NCBI GenBank assembly: GCA_003615045.1
Contig: ML014125.1
Coordinates: 124,001 to 188,000, forward strand
Direction: 5' to 3'
DNA: 64,000 nucleotides
Source: Caulochytrium protostelioides
Lineage: Eukaryota > Chytridiomycota > Caulochytriomycetes > Caulochytriales > Caulochytriaceae
Shown here: positions 1-12,458 of the stretch, one piece after another
Position numbering within the stretch: the stretch's first letter is position 1
How the letters are laid out: every line of letters starts with the position of its first letter
The notes under the pieces: generated by a model
Database searches by the model: none
What the model was told of the DNA's origin: nothing
What the model saw: the letters and a program-made list of their open reading frames with translations, nothing else
Made by a program: the position numbers and the translations under genes

Positions 1-98
1 GTACGGACAAGCAGGCAGCCGATCCCCAGAAAGGATATGCATGAATGTCATTCTCACCATTGATATATTCCTCATCCCTTGACGAATGCATACTGATC

Positions 99-1731
99 AT
101 GTCGCAGCGCATCCTGGTGCTGGCCGAACGCAAAGAAGACGCGATTGACGAGCAGCTGGCGCGCACGCATCAAGCAACGATGCGACGAATCAACCACGAA
201 ATGAGCGACATTGCGTCGCAAGTGCAGTCCTTGTCGCTGCTCGCCTCGCAGCTCAGCACGATGGTGCCGAAGAGCTTTGTTCTCGTAAGTCCTTCGACGA
301 CCGGAGAACCATGGTCAGGTGGTCGACCACGACGAAGGTCACTCATCTTTGTCTCTGCTTAACTTCATATCCGCTGCGGATCGCTAGTCCCATCCGGTGG
401 CGCAGACCCTCGTGCCGGCGCACCAGGTCGTCCACGACGGCCTGCGAGCCCTCGAGGAGCAGAAACGCACGCTGCGCGACTTGCTGACGCGCAAACTGGC
501 GCTCGAGACCAAGCTGCGGGCGATGACGGCGGCGCTGCCCGCTATCAAGCCCCTCGCCCGGCGCCATGCCGCCGGCGACGCGCTCGCCGTGCCGCGCTTC
601 TCCCGCGCGGGGCCCCGCACCCTCAGCAGCCACGGCGTCGCGGTTCCCTTCCACCCGGGCCTCTCGCGCCCCTCCACCCACCCCCTCGCCTCGTCCGCAA
701 CCCCGCGCGACTCTGTGGCGCGGCCGCCCGGCGGCTCGGACGGCGGCGTCGGCGGCGGCGGCCATGGCGCCTCGTCGCAGCCGCCCGTGGCTCAGCGGCG
801 GCCGTCCGTCGAGCCATGGCCGTCCACGGTCGCCCACGACCCCTCGGGCCCCGAGGTCCCGTCGATCCGCGTGGACGACGGGACGATGGCGAGCGGCCTT
901 GGCGCAGCGCCCGAGACGGCCAGTCCTCTTGATCGCGCCTCCTCCGCCCCGGGTCGCCACGGACCCCACAGTCTCTCTTCCGCCACCGTCGCGGCCACGG
1001 CCACCGCTCAGGGCGCCGCTGCTCAGGGCGCCGCGGCGCCAGGGCCCGCGGCGGCAGCGACCTCGGGAGTGACCGCGGCGATGCTTCCCGAGGGCGGCAC
1101 GAAGGCGCTGGCGCGAGACACTCCCGCCGACGCCGCCGCTGGCGCCGGCACCGGCACCAGCACGAACGCGGTCATGACGGCGGCCGAGCTCAAAGCCATG
1201 TTCGACGCGCAGCTCGGCGCGCTGCGGGCCGACCACGACGCGCGGATGGCGGCGCAGCGGACCGCGCGGTCGTTCGTGGTGCAGCGGTGGGTGGCGCAGT
1301 TCACGACGCTGAAGCGGTTCGAGAGCGACCCCGCGCGGGTCCGGCAGGTGCTCCGGCGGCAGCAGCAGCTCGCGAAGCTGGTGGCGCAGCAGCCACGCGT
1401 GCGGCCGCCCGCCGGCGCCGGCGCCCGCGCGGGCCTCGATGCCGCGTATCTCCCGAAACCCTTCCAGCACCGCCTGATCAAGCCGCTCGATGCGAAGGAC
1501 GGGCACAGTCGCACGACGTCGCCGCGGCTCCTCGCCGCGGACCGCGTCGTGGCGGTGACGGCCTCGGCCTACGGAGCATCGCGACCGGCCACGGCGTCTC
1601 CGACGGCGTCGCGGCCCGCCACGGCATCGTTGACGGCATCGCTGGCGACGTCACCAACCGCGTCGCCGACCGCGTCGCGGCCCGCCACAGCGACCCCGCT
1701 CGGCACATCCCGATGGACCATCGACGGATGA
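99..1731 (+). CDS. Coiled-coil protein of unknown function, two exons
   Basis: Exons 99..284 and 388..1731 join in frame (phase 0) across a 103-nt intron with donor GTAAGT at 285 and acceptor CTAG ending at 387, giving about 509 residues. Residues 1-110 look helical and coiled-coil (heptad-like LAERKEDAIDEQLAR, then LRALEEQKRTLRDLLTRK after the junction). The middle is a long Ala/Ser/Pro-rich linker. A second basic, helical stretch (WVAQFTTLKRF, VRQVLRRQQQLAKLV) lies near residues 370-400. The C-terminus repeats the unit T-A-S-R-P-A-T-A. I recognise no catalytic or named domain, so no function is proposed. The start is uncertain. The ATG at 99 is used, but CAG at 105-107 follows a branch-point-like TACTGAT and sits on a codon boundary, so this exon may instead continue from an upstream exon outside the window. 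The splice junction is well supported because both flanks stay open in the same frame. Confidence 0.6.
285..387 (+). other. Spliceosomal intron, phase 0
   Basis: GTAAGT donor at 285-290 and TAG acceptor at 385-387. Reading through the intron ends in a stop at 360-362, while excision joins two open frames without shifting phase. Confidence 0.7.
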
Positions 1732-2328
1732 TGATCTTCTGCGATGCGTGTGGGCCTGTGGTCGCCATGGTTTCGCGCAAAGGCGCGAACGTCCTGCTGA
1801 TGCCCAGTGTACAGTGTCATGGGGTCTGCTGATTGCGAAGGGCTATGGCCTTGCTTGGCGGGACCGTCTGGGCTCGTTGCGTTCGTGGTCATGCGCCAAG
1901 GATCGGCACTCGTGGGGCGACGTGGCGCAGCAACCGCCGGGGGGAGGCTTCAGCGTGCATCGCGGCCGCGGGCGAGGCTGATGCTTGGGTGCGCTCCGCC
2001 GCCGCGAGGGCGGCACACTCGGCCCGCGGGGGCGATCGGCCCGCCTGGGGCGATCATGGCCGCGGACCAGCGGACTTGCGCTTCAGCGAGCGGTCGTCGG
2101 TCTGTGGCGCACGTGCCGCGCACGTGGCCGTGGCCGTGGCCGACGCCCTCTTCCGGTGCTCCTCGTTCGGCGAACAGCGCGAAGGACGGCGGCGCGTCCG
2201 GCGCGCCTCGGGCGATCATAGCGCACGCTACCTGTCGGGCGGTCCTGCTGATCTGAACGGCCACAGGTTCCCAGCCACGCGACGCAGCGATCGCATGCGG
2301 TGTGTGTGGCGTGTGCGTGTCCCCGCTC

Positions 2329-2361
<33 letters not shown>

Positions 2362-2538
2362 ATCGATCCGCAGCGATCCGCATCGATCCGTCGCCCGAGC
2401 TCGAGCTCGCTTCGGGGATCCCCAGTCCGGGCCGTTCCGCCGTCTTTGTCCCGCGTCAGCGTCCGTGACGATACAGGCGGCTCCTTGTCCGCCGTCGCCT
2501 CGCGCCGCGGTCCGTGACGCCGCCGTCAGACCGCCGCC
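1732..2538. other. Intergenic spacer with CTG and decamer repeats
   Basis: No convincing gene. The spacer lies between two same-strand genes and should hold the 3' end of the first and the promoter or leader of CFAP44. It contains a pure (CTG)10 run at 2331-2360, followed directly by three copies of a decamer of the form CATCGATCCG at 2361-2390. Confidence 0.6.
2331..2390. repeat. (CTG)10 microsatellite followed by a three-copy decamer
   Basis: Ten perfect CTG units at 2331-2360, then CATCGATCCG, CAGCGATCCG, CATCGATCCG. It lies about 150 nt upstream of the CFAP44 start codon, probably in its leader or promoter. Confidence 0.9.
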
Positions 2539-5500
2539 ATGGCGTCGCCGCCTGAACCTGATGCGGCGCCGTCGCCTACCGCCGCCGATCTGTCTTCGGC
2601 GCCGGTCCTCACTTCCGAGATGGACGCCGCCGCTGCCGCCGTTCACGCCGACGGCGATCCCGACGACGGCCACCACGACGCTCCCGCAGCTGCCGTGAGC
2701 CATACGGCGATCCACGAGGCCACGGCGCCGCCGTCGGATGCCGCGGACGCGCCGCCACCGCACCGGAGCGAGCCGAGTCTGCGCGACACGATGTCGCCGC
2801 CGACGTCCGGGCGGCTGTCCGCCATGACGAGCTCCGGCCGCATCGCGCCCATGCAGAAGAGCGTCTCCATCGTGGACACGCCGCAGGTCGCCGAGCCCCA
2901 CCGCTTGGTAAGTGGTTCGTTGGACCAGTGTACCATCGCAAACGACGCGTTTCCATTCGGGTCGGCATATACTCATCGTTCTGCTGTTGTGATCCCTCCT
3001 GTGCGCTAGTCGACGACCGATTCGTCGGGCGGCTCGACAGACGCGCTCGCGCAAGAACAAGCCGCGGCTCGCGCGGGCATTCAGCCGCCCGCGATGCGTC
3101 CGATGCTCGGGTCAGCGCGGTCGGTCTCCCACTTGCGCGGCTCGATGGGCTCCATGCGCTTCAAGAGCACCGGCGACCTCCATGCGCCATCGCCAGAAGC
3201 GCTGGCCATCACCGAACAGTACGAAGCCGTCGCTGCCGGCGCGCTGCCGACGTCGACGGCATCGGCATCGTTAAAAGAGCCGCGGCTCGCGTCACTGCTC
3301 GCGCTGGACACACGTAAACACGCGAACTTAGTGCCGACGGACGTGCCGCACCAGTTTCTGACGATCACGGGCAGCACGCTCGTGACGATTGACGCAGGCG
3401 CCGGCACGCGGACGCACTTCCAGCTGCCGTCCGGCAAGACGATCGGCGCCTTGGCGCTGCACCCGACGTTCCGCTTCATTGCACTCGCCGAGACCAACAC
3501 CGACGGCCCGCTCATCTACGTGTACCGCTACCCAGAGATGGTGCTGTTCCGCGTGCTGGAAGGCGGCTCGGCGACGGGCTTCGCGTGCCTCGCATTCAGC
3601 CCGGCGCCGCGCGAGGGCAGCCCCAGCGGCCAGGAGCACGAGCCCGGCGCGGTTCTCGCCAGTATCGGCATCGCCCCGGGGTACCTGCTGACGTTGTGGA
3701 ACTGGCGCGATCAGAAGATCACGCTGCGCAGCAAAGCCTTCTCGCAGGACGTGTACAACTTTGCGTTTGCGCCCGACGACCCCACGCAGATCGTGACCTC
3801 GGGTGTCGGGCACATCAAGTTCTGGAAAATGTCGTCGACCTTCACGGGCCTTAAGTTGCAGGGCACGCTCGGTAAGTTCGGCACGAGCGAGCTCTCCGAC
3901 ATCCGCGCCTTCGTCTTCCTGCCGGACGGCACGATCCTCTCGACCAGCGAGCAGGGCAACCTGCTGCTGTGGGACGGCGACAGTATCAAATGCGAGCTCG
4001 CGGCCACCGGGCGCAAGAGCTGCCACGCCGGCGCCGTCACGGGCATGGTGCTTAACGACCACGAGGTCACCACCACCGGCGACGACGGCTGGGTCCGTTC
4101 CTGGGACCTCGAGACCATCCTCAATGCCGACACGGCCCTCGCGGCCGCTGCCGCCGCCGCTCCCGTCGTCAATACGGGCGGCCCCACGACAGCGAACGCC
4201 GCGGGCGCCGGCGCCCCGGGCACAAAGCCCGGCGAGCCGGGCGCGCCGTCCGCCACGGCGCCCAAGGTCGCGTACCTGGAGATGCTCGAGGAAATGAGCA
4301 TCGACAAGGACACCGCCATCCGGCACCTCGTCCGCATCCCCGGCGCCGTCGCCGAGTACTGGGTGCAGACGGCGGGCGCCTTCCTGCGCATCGACACGCA
4401 CAAGCGCGTCGTGGACAAGCTCGTGCCGTGCCACGCGGGCGCCGTTACGGCGCTCGATGTGAGCCATGCCCTCAACGTGCTGGTCTCGGGCGGGCAGGAC
4501 GGCACGCTCCGACTGTATGACTACGCGGCCGACGCAGCGCTCGTGACGCAACGGTGCAGCGCGCCCGTGACCGCGATGCGATACCTCCCGCGGCAGCTCG
4601 ATGCGCAGGGCCGCGCGCTCGCCGTCGGCTTCGAGGACGGGTTCCTCCGGATCTACACGCATGCGATGCCTCAAGAAGGCGTGAACGGCCGCTTTGTGCT
4701 GCAGTACGTGGCGCGCCCACATGCGACCGCCGTCAAGCACCTGCTGATGGACCATGCCGAGGACTCGCGGTCCACGGCACTCATCACGAGCGACGGGCAA
4801 GACCTCTTTGTGTTCTCCATCGACTTGGGACGGCAAGACGCGGCGTCCGCTACCTTCAACCGCAAGACGGCCCGCGTCTACACGCTCGGATTCGTCCGGG
4901 CCCCGGGCCTGATCCGCCAGATCGCGGTGCACCCGTCCGCAGGCAGCGACATGGACGGCCTCGGCGGCATGGGTGGCGGCGGCGACGGCGCGGACGCGAT
5001 GATGCCGCCCAACCTGACCCTGACGATGGCCGACGGTGCCCGCGCCCAGACCCTCACGTGGCGCCGCGCCGTCAAGCGCCGGTACGGCGCTACCTCGATG
5101 GTGCTCACCGACGCCTTCTATGCCCTGGCGCCGCTCGACCTGCCGCCGGCATACGATGTTCGGCACGTGCTCTTTGTGAACGGGATGGTCTCACTGATTC
5201 TGCTGAAGGCGACGACCACGGAGGCCGCGGCCGACGGCGTGTACCAAGTCCGCTCGGTCGAGCTCCGCGACGCGTACCGCAGCGCGCTCCTCCACGCGGC
5301 GCCCGCGACCGACCCGCTCGTGTCCATCGCTCTCTCGGCGGACCAGGCGACGCTGTACGTGGTGGCGGCGAACGACGTGATTCATGCCATCCGGCTGCTC
5401 CGCAGCGACCTGTTTCTGGACGGGCAGTCGGGCCACGAGTCGCTCAAGGCCGCGTCCGACCGCGCGGCCGAGCACCAGCGCCCCGTGCGCCGCTTCATGG

Positions 5501-8500
5501 CCGGCAGCACGCTCAGCCCAGGGCCGGGTGTCCACAGCGGCCTGTTGGTGCGCACGACGGCGACGGGCGACGCCACGTGGGTCGCGGGCCCCGATGGGTC
5601 GATCATGTGCTACCGCGTTCCGGGGACGCCGCTGGCGGGGCCGACGCTCTCGGACGCGGCGCTCCGCGCGGCGGCCGAGACGGGACTGGACGAAGCCGTG
5701 GACGTGACGGACCCGAACACGTATACGATCGAAGTGGCGGCGCTGCAGTCGCAGAAGGATCTGCAGCTGAACGAGTACCGCGAGAAGCGCAAAGCCATCG
5801 AGGAGGACATCGCGCGGCTGCGCCACGAGTTCCAGAGCCTCCAGGACGCCTATGCGTCGCGCGGCGCCAGCGGGCGCGCCGACCCGTTGTGGCGCGTTGA
5901 CGCGGGGCTCGAGCGCGATGTCGCCCAAGCCACGCAGCAGCGTATCCAAGCGATCCTGGACAGCAACGCCTACGAGCAGCGCAAGGCGGCGCTCAAGCCG
6001 CAGAAGTTCCGCGACGCGTTCCTCAACCGCGTTGCCGAGATGGCACCGGGCGTCGCCGGCTGCCTCACCGCGTTGACGGTCACGGGGTTCCGCGTGCTGA
6101 AACCGGATTTTCTGGGCAACGAGGAGGCCCGGGCCCTGTGCGAAGCCGCCGATGCCCAAGCGCGCGGCGAGCCGGGGACGTCGCTTCACGGGGGGTTGGA
6201 GGCGGTGGCGGGCGATCGTTCACCCGCAGCGACGGCGACGGCGACGGCGACGCCGGCGACGGCGACAACAACAGCGACGTCTGGTGCTGGCGGTGGAATG
6301 GTCGCTTCCGCCGCCACGACCCAGCCGCCGGCCGGGAGGACCCACGACAGCAAGACGGCGCCCTCGTCAACGGCGGTCGCAGTCACGGCCACGACGACGG
6401 CGTTCGGGGAACCGTTCAAGCTGCCCGATACGACAGGGATGACGAAGGGCGATGCGCGCAAGAAGATCCGGCAGACCTATCTCGCGTACTGGCAGCAGCT
6501 GATGCGGCACAAGCCGGACGAGGCGACCGAGAACCCGCAAGATCTCGCGCTGATCCAGCACGCAAAGCGCCACGTGGGCGACTACATCCTGAAGACTTCG
6601 GACGAGTATGGCGCCGCGGACGGCGAGAGCATGGAGGTCGAGAACGCGCAAAAGAAATGGATGCAGATCCCGCTGCTGCAGTACTCGATCCAGAAGCTCC
6701 AGCTCGCCCTGAACAACGAGCTGCGGCAGCTCCAAGCGATGCGCGAGGCGATGCTGCAGCGGCTCGAAGCGGCCGTCATCCAGTTCAACCAGCTCGGCGA
6801 TGCCCTCCGGCGCGAGATGCCGCAGCTGAGCGTTGCGGTGATGCCGCCGGCCGCCGAAATTTGCGGCAAGGGTGCTGCGGCGGACCTGGACCACCTCCGG
6901 ATGGCGCCTGCACAGGGCGCCCCCGGTCCCGCCGATGCGCGCTCCCCCGGGGCGGATCGCCCTCGGCGCATCCACAGCTGGATTCACCGGCGCAACCAGA
7001 TCATCGACGGAATCCTCAACGGCTTCACCCGGTTCGACCAGCGACTGTCGGACATTAATCTCGACAAGATCCATCTGGAGCGCGACCTCAAGTTCGCGCA
7101 TCTGCGCCTTATTCTGCTATACCAGGAGTGGCTGCTGCTCAAAGACTTTGATGCGTCCGACCAGAAGCTCTCGGCGAGCATCTCGGCGAAGCGGCAGGAG
7201 CGCGACGCGAACGACGCGAAGCTGCAGGCCTACCAGGCGCGCCTCCAGGACGGCAAAGCGACGCTTGCCACGCTCGCGGAAGCCGACCGCGCGCTCGAGG
7301 TCGAGCTCGCGCATCTGCTCGAGGAGGACCCTTCCAACTCAGGCGAGATTCTGACAAAGATCTACCGCAAGAACATAAAGCGCGAGCGCGCCCGCGGCCA
7401 TGCAGGCCACGGCGCCCACGACGGCGGCGCCGACGGCGCCGCGGGTGAGGGCCGTGGTGATGGCGTGGCGTCCACGTACGCCTCAAGCGATCCGAGCGAC
7501 AGCGACGACGACGACGACAGCGATGCGTCGAGCGTCGTGTCGGTCACGCCCGTGTCGGACGCGTGTCCGCCCGACTGCCCGCGCAAGCTCCATGCAGGCG
7601 TGCTGGCGCTGCGCCAGCGCCGCCTGGACCTGCGCGAGCGCGTCGAGATCGTCAACAAAGAAGCCGAGGCTGTGCGCAAGGAGTATGACGCGTTCGCCAA
7701 GAAGCAGCGCATCATCGAAGCGGCGCTACTCAACTTCCAGAAAGAGCTGCAGGCGCTGCAGCGCCAGAAGCAGCTGAAGCTGAACGAGCTGGACGTCGTC
7801 GTGCCGATCCGTCCGGACCAGGTCTGCGTGTTCCAAAGTACCGCGTGGCCCGACGATTTCTCACCGACTATCGTGTTCCCGGCCAAGAGCCTGACGGCGC
7901 TCCAGAACCGCATCGAGGCGATTGGCAAGGAGAAGCAGCAGGTGCGCCGACAGTACCTCGAGCTCCGCCAGAACCACGTGCGCTTAATCAGGGCCCGCAA
8001 GGAGAAAACAAGCCAGCTGCAGGCGCTCGAGAAGAAGGCGGTCGAGGTCCAGATGCTCAAGTTCGGGCATATCATCGATCTCGAGCAGATGGAGAACGCG
8101 GGGCCCGACAAGCAGGCGGACGAGCTGGCGGCTCATCTCGACGCCGCGTCGAAGGTCTTCTACGGCCAGATGGCGCAGCTCGACGCCGAGCTCGCCTTCG
8201 TTAAGCGCGAGCTGGCGCAGGCTCTTAAGGAGAACACGGACCTCACCGAAACGCTCGCGTCATCCCTCGTCACGAGCCGCTCCATGCGCGAGACCCTGCG
8301 CCGGCTGCCGGGGCCGCAGGTCGTGGAGCAGCCGGGGCCGCGGCCCGTCGAGAGCGCCGACCGCGACCACCTCGTCCAGACTATCGAGGCCCAGGCCCAG
8401 GAAATGGACGCGCTCCGCGCCGAGATCGAGACCCTCCTGCGCAAGCCGGGCAACGAGCACGTGCGCCTGCCGCACACGCGCGACATCAACGCCAAGGGCA

Positions 8501-9456
8501 TCGTTCGTCCCGCCGCCACCGCGGCGCCCGGATCGCTGCATGCGCACACCCACCCGCATGCGCATCCTGCCGACGGCCACGACGCGGCCGCCGGCGGCAT
8601 CGACGGCCATGCGAGCCCGACGGGCCGTGTCCACTTTGAAGCCTCGCCGGCGTCCTTCTCGGCTCACCCGCGGCAGCGACCCATGCCGCCGGTGGCCGCC
8701 GCCGAGCCCAGCCACCGCACGGCTGCTGACGCCGCCGACGCCGACGCCAGTCAAGCGCCGTCGCCCGCGCTCACCACGCCGGCGTCGGTGCTCGCGCCTT
8801 CCACCGCCACCGCCACCGCGTCGCGCCTCAGTCTCGGCGGGAGCCAGACCAGCTCGCGCGCGCGGCTCGCCGCCGCGGGACCCGTGAGCGCTGCCGGCCG
8901 CTCGGGCGCGGCGTCGGGCGCCGGCTCGGCAATCGCCAGCGGCCGCGGGACCCCGCGGACGGCGGGGTCGGCGGCCGCATCATCCCCCGCGTCAGCGACG
9001 GCGTCCCCGCGCGCCTCACAGGGCGGTCTGCGGTCCGCGGCGCATCTGCCGCCGATCCCTGCCGGCGCTGGTGCGCAGGATCCCCGTGACGCCAGTGCCG
9101 CTGGCGTCGACCACGAGGACGGCGAGGACGGTATCGATCACGAGGGCGAGGACGCCGCGTACGACAGGGCGCATACTGCGGATGAGACGGCGGATGCAGT
9201 AGGTTTGAGCACGCAGAGTGGCGGTGCCGAAGAAGAGTCAGCGGAGATCCCCCTTGAAGCGGCTCTGCCTGAGATGGTGCACGGCTCGGATCAAGAGCAA
9301 CACGTCCCGCTGGAAACGGATCACGAGCATGCCGAGCCCACCGAGCTTGTTGAGTTCACTGAGCCCACGGAGGAGATCGATGTTAGCGCCGATACCGGTG
9401 AAGAGGAACTCGAGTCGATTGAGCCGGTTGAGGTGGACGAGTCGCCGAGCCCCTAA
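2539..9456 (+). CDS. CFAP44: Cilia- and flagella-associated protein 44 (CFAP44/WDR52-like)
   Basis: Exons 2539..2907 and 3010..9456 (GTAAGT donor at 2908, TAG acceptor ending at 3009, phase 0) give about 2,271 residues, longer than the roughly 1,850 of animal CFAP44. After a low-complexity N-terminus, WD40-type repeats span about residues 190-700 (for example IKFWKMSS near 391, VRSWDLETI near 485). The C-terminal half is largely coiled coil. The region around residues 1710-1820 carries the family-typical LNELDVVV followed by VQMLKFGHIIDLEQME, which distinguishes CFAP44 from the related CFAP43. The tail from about 1870 is Ala/Ser-rich and ends in an acidic Glu-rich segment. In known organisms CFAP44 and CFAP43 form the tether/tether-head complex that links inner-arm dynein f (I1) heads to axonemal doublets, so this gene implies a motile flagellum. 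Lineage-specific inserts include an Ala-Thr run near 6220-6280 and an Asp run near 7505. Confidence 0.88.
2908..3009 (+). other. Spliceosomal intron of CFAP44, phase 0
   Basis: GTAAGT at 2908-2913 and CTAG ending at 3009, 102 nt. Without splicing the frame stops at 3007-3009. After splicing, 28 additional codons lead into the long second exon. Confidence 0.8.
6224..6280. repeat. Degenerate GCGACG hexamer run inside CFAP44
   Basis: Imperfect repeats of GCGACG/GCGACA encode an Ala-Thr linker between coiled-coil blocks of CFAP44. The reading frame is preserved, which fits a tolerated low-complexity insertion. Confidence 0.75.
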
Positions 9457-9608
9457 ACGGTTTCCATCGTTCACACGTTGGGAAGGGAGTCATCACGATT
9501 GTATCATATTCTTGAGGTCTAAAAAAACATAAGCAACCATTCATCAGACGTCAGCGAACCAGCGAATGAACTAGCGGACGACGGATAATCAACAGATTCT
9601 GTCAAGGT

Positions 9609-12405
9609 TCATGCGCTGTCGAGGAAGCTGCTGATGTCGGACACGTTGCGTTCGAGCTCGTGATGGGTAATCCCGACGTCGTCTATACTCTGGCCATGCG
9701 ATTCAAGGAGGTTGTCGATGCTTTTGACGGACACCATCCCTTGGAGCGGCGGCGGCGGGGCATCGGCCGGCGACGCCGCTGTCATGGGCAAGTTCGGCGG
9801 CACCGTCAGTGTCGTCGGTGTGGCCCCCATGATGGGCACAGTCGCCGCCGACGCCGGCGCCGACGCCTGCAGCCGCCCGCGGCGACGGAACAGCCCTTCC
9901 GCGGCATGCAGCGCCTCCAGCACCTGCAGCACCTCGTCCACGAGCCCCTGCATCGCATGATCGCTCAGTCCGAGCCCGTCTTCGTCCTGCAGCAGACTGA
10001 TCAGCCGCCCTTGGAAGACCTGGACTTCTTCGGCCAGCTGGTCAACGAGGTTGTCCGGCAAGGGCGCCGCGGCGGCCGTGGCGGCGACGACGGCAGCGAC
10101 GACGGCAGCATCAGACGATGGCGACAGCGACACGAGGGGTGCCGTGGCGGCCGCCGCCGCCGCTGCGACTCGGGGCTCTTCGACGAGCATCGCCGTAAGC
10201 ACCGCCGCCGTCTCGCGTGCCGAGACCAGATCCTGCAGCAGCGTCGCCTGCCGCGGCGTATGCAGCGCAGGCGGGATCGCCGAGTAGGCGACGGCCAGCG
10301 GCGTGGTCGCCGTCGTACTCGTGGCGACGGTCGTCGATGCCGATGCCGCCGCCTTGGAGGGCGCCACGGGCAGGTCGTCGTCGTCCGTCGTTGTCGGACA
10401 CCGCCGCGGGAAGAGCCGGGCGAGATCGGTTTCGAGAAGGCTTTCCGTCACGACGCGGAGGTGGGCGCCGCCGGCGCGCGCATCGACATCGACGGCGGCG
10501 TCCGTGGGCGCGCCAAACAACTCGTCCCAGACGCTGTCGTCGCCGGCGCCGGCGCGGGAGGCCAGCAACGCGTGGTACGAGGCTTCGTTGCGCGCGCAGA
10601 TGAGGTCGAGCTCGATGAGCAGCGACGCCGCGTCTGTAGGCAAGGCGCCCACGGGGCTATAGGGCGAAGTGACGGACGCGGAGGTCAGCGACGGCGTCGG
10701 GGCTTCCGACTCGGGGGAGCCCGCCTTGACGGCGGCAGCGGCGACCGGATTCGGGATGCTGCTGCTGGTGATAGTGGCCGCCGCGGAGGGCCCCTTTTCA
10801 GCGGACGATGTCGCGGCCGTCGTGACCATCGCGTCGGCTTCGCTGGCGGTCAGCAGAAGCGGCTTGACGGCGATCTCCTGGACGGACGCGTTCATGCGGG
10901 CCGAGAGGCACAGCGCCATCAGCGCGGCGACGTCGACGGCGTTGTAGGCCAAGCTCAGCGTGCGCAGGCTGGTGGTCAAGGGAAGCGCCTCGGCGAGCGT
11001 GACGACCGAGGCCGACGTCAGGCCGGCGTTATCGAGGACGAGAGTGCGCAGCCGCGGGTGCAGCGCCACGACGTCCTTCAGCGCCAGGATGCCGTCCAGA
11101 TCGTTGCCGGTCTGCTTCGTCGACGCGCGGCACAGCTCGTTGCTGCTCAGGTTGAGGTACGTGAGGCCGGGTCCCATCTGCTGCTGCGAGAGCCGCGTCG
11201 CGAGCTTTTCGAGGCCGATCGACGTGCATCCCGTGCCCGCTAGGTTGAGGCGGCGGAGGCACGACGCCGCGGCGGGGGCGCTGCCCGACGCCGTGGCGCC
11301 CAGAACCGTGTCGGCGAGCGCCGCGGCAAGGACGGCGATACCGTCGTCGCCGAGCGGGTTGAACGAGAGATCGAGCCCGACCAGGCCGGCGCCAAGGGCG
11401 CGCGCCGGCGGCGCCGCCAGCAGCCGCGCGAGCGGCGCCGCGTGCGAGGCCCCCGTCAGCCCGGTCCGGGACACCCCCAAGTACCGTGCGAACGGCGTCC
11501 GTCGCAAGAGATCAAACAAGGACGACGCCACGTCGTCGCCGGTCTGCACATCAATGGTCGGGTGCGGCGCGGCGCGCGCGGCCGCCGCCGCAGCCGTGGG
11601 TGACGCCGCCATCGCGGCATCGGCCGAAGCGGGCGCGGACGGGTCAGCGCGCGAGACGCCCGGCACGCCGCCGGGCGCGCCGAGCATGGCGCGCGTCAAA
11701 TCCAGCACGTAGAGCGCGTCCGACGGCGTGCGCAGCTGCCCGCGGAGCGCACGGCAGTCGAGCTCGGTCGATGAGGCAGACGCCGGTGACGCCGGCGCGT
11801 GTCCGTCTCCGGTGGCCGCGGCAGCCGCCGTCGGCACGAGCGCATACGACAGGAACGCGACGGCGTCGGACGGCAGCGGGCTCCGGCGCAGTCGCAGGAT
11901 GCGCAGCGCCGGGTTGCGTTTCAGGTAGACGGCAAGGTACCGGGCGGCATCCTTGGCGCGGAGATGCGCGTTGGACGAGAGGTCGAGCGCCACGACGCGC
12001 TGGGAGCTGACGTCCGCGGCGCGCAGCAGGTGCTTGAGCGCCGTGGCGTCGGCGGCGGCGCCGTGGGACAGCGTCAGCACGTGCAGCGGCCGCGGCGCGG
12101 CGGCGAGGCGCTGGGCGATTGCGCGCGCCGTCGCGACCGCCAGCAGGTGAGCCGAGAGGTCGAGCTCGGTGTCGTCGGCGCCGCGCGCCGCGAGCAGCGA
12201 CTGTGCCACGGCGGCGGCCGACGGCGGCGACTCGGCCGCCGTCGTGATTGTCAGGCCTGCCGCCCCGCTCGGACTCGACCGCGTCGCGCGTTCCGCGAGG
12301 TCTGCGGTGTCGTTCGCCCCATCGGGATGGATCACGAGCGACTGCTGGCTGCCATCCAGCGGCGTCCCCTCAACCTCGGCGGTGATGACGGCGGCGGCGG
12401 CGGCA

Positions 12406-12458
<53 letters not shown>

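Noticed and set aside
3328-5166. 612-codon minus-strand ORF opposite CFAP44
   Set aside because: A shadow frame of a strongly GC3-biased gene; no recognisable motifs.
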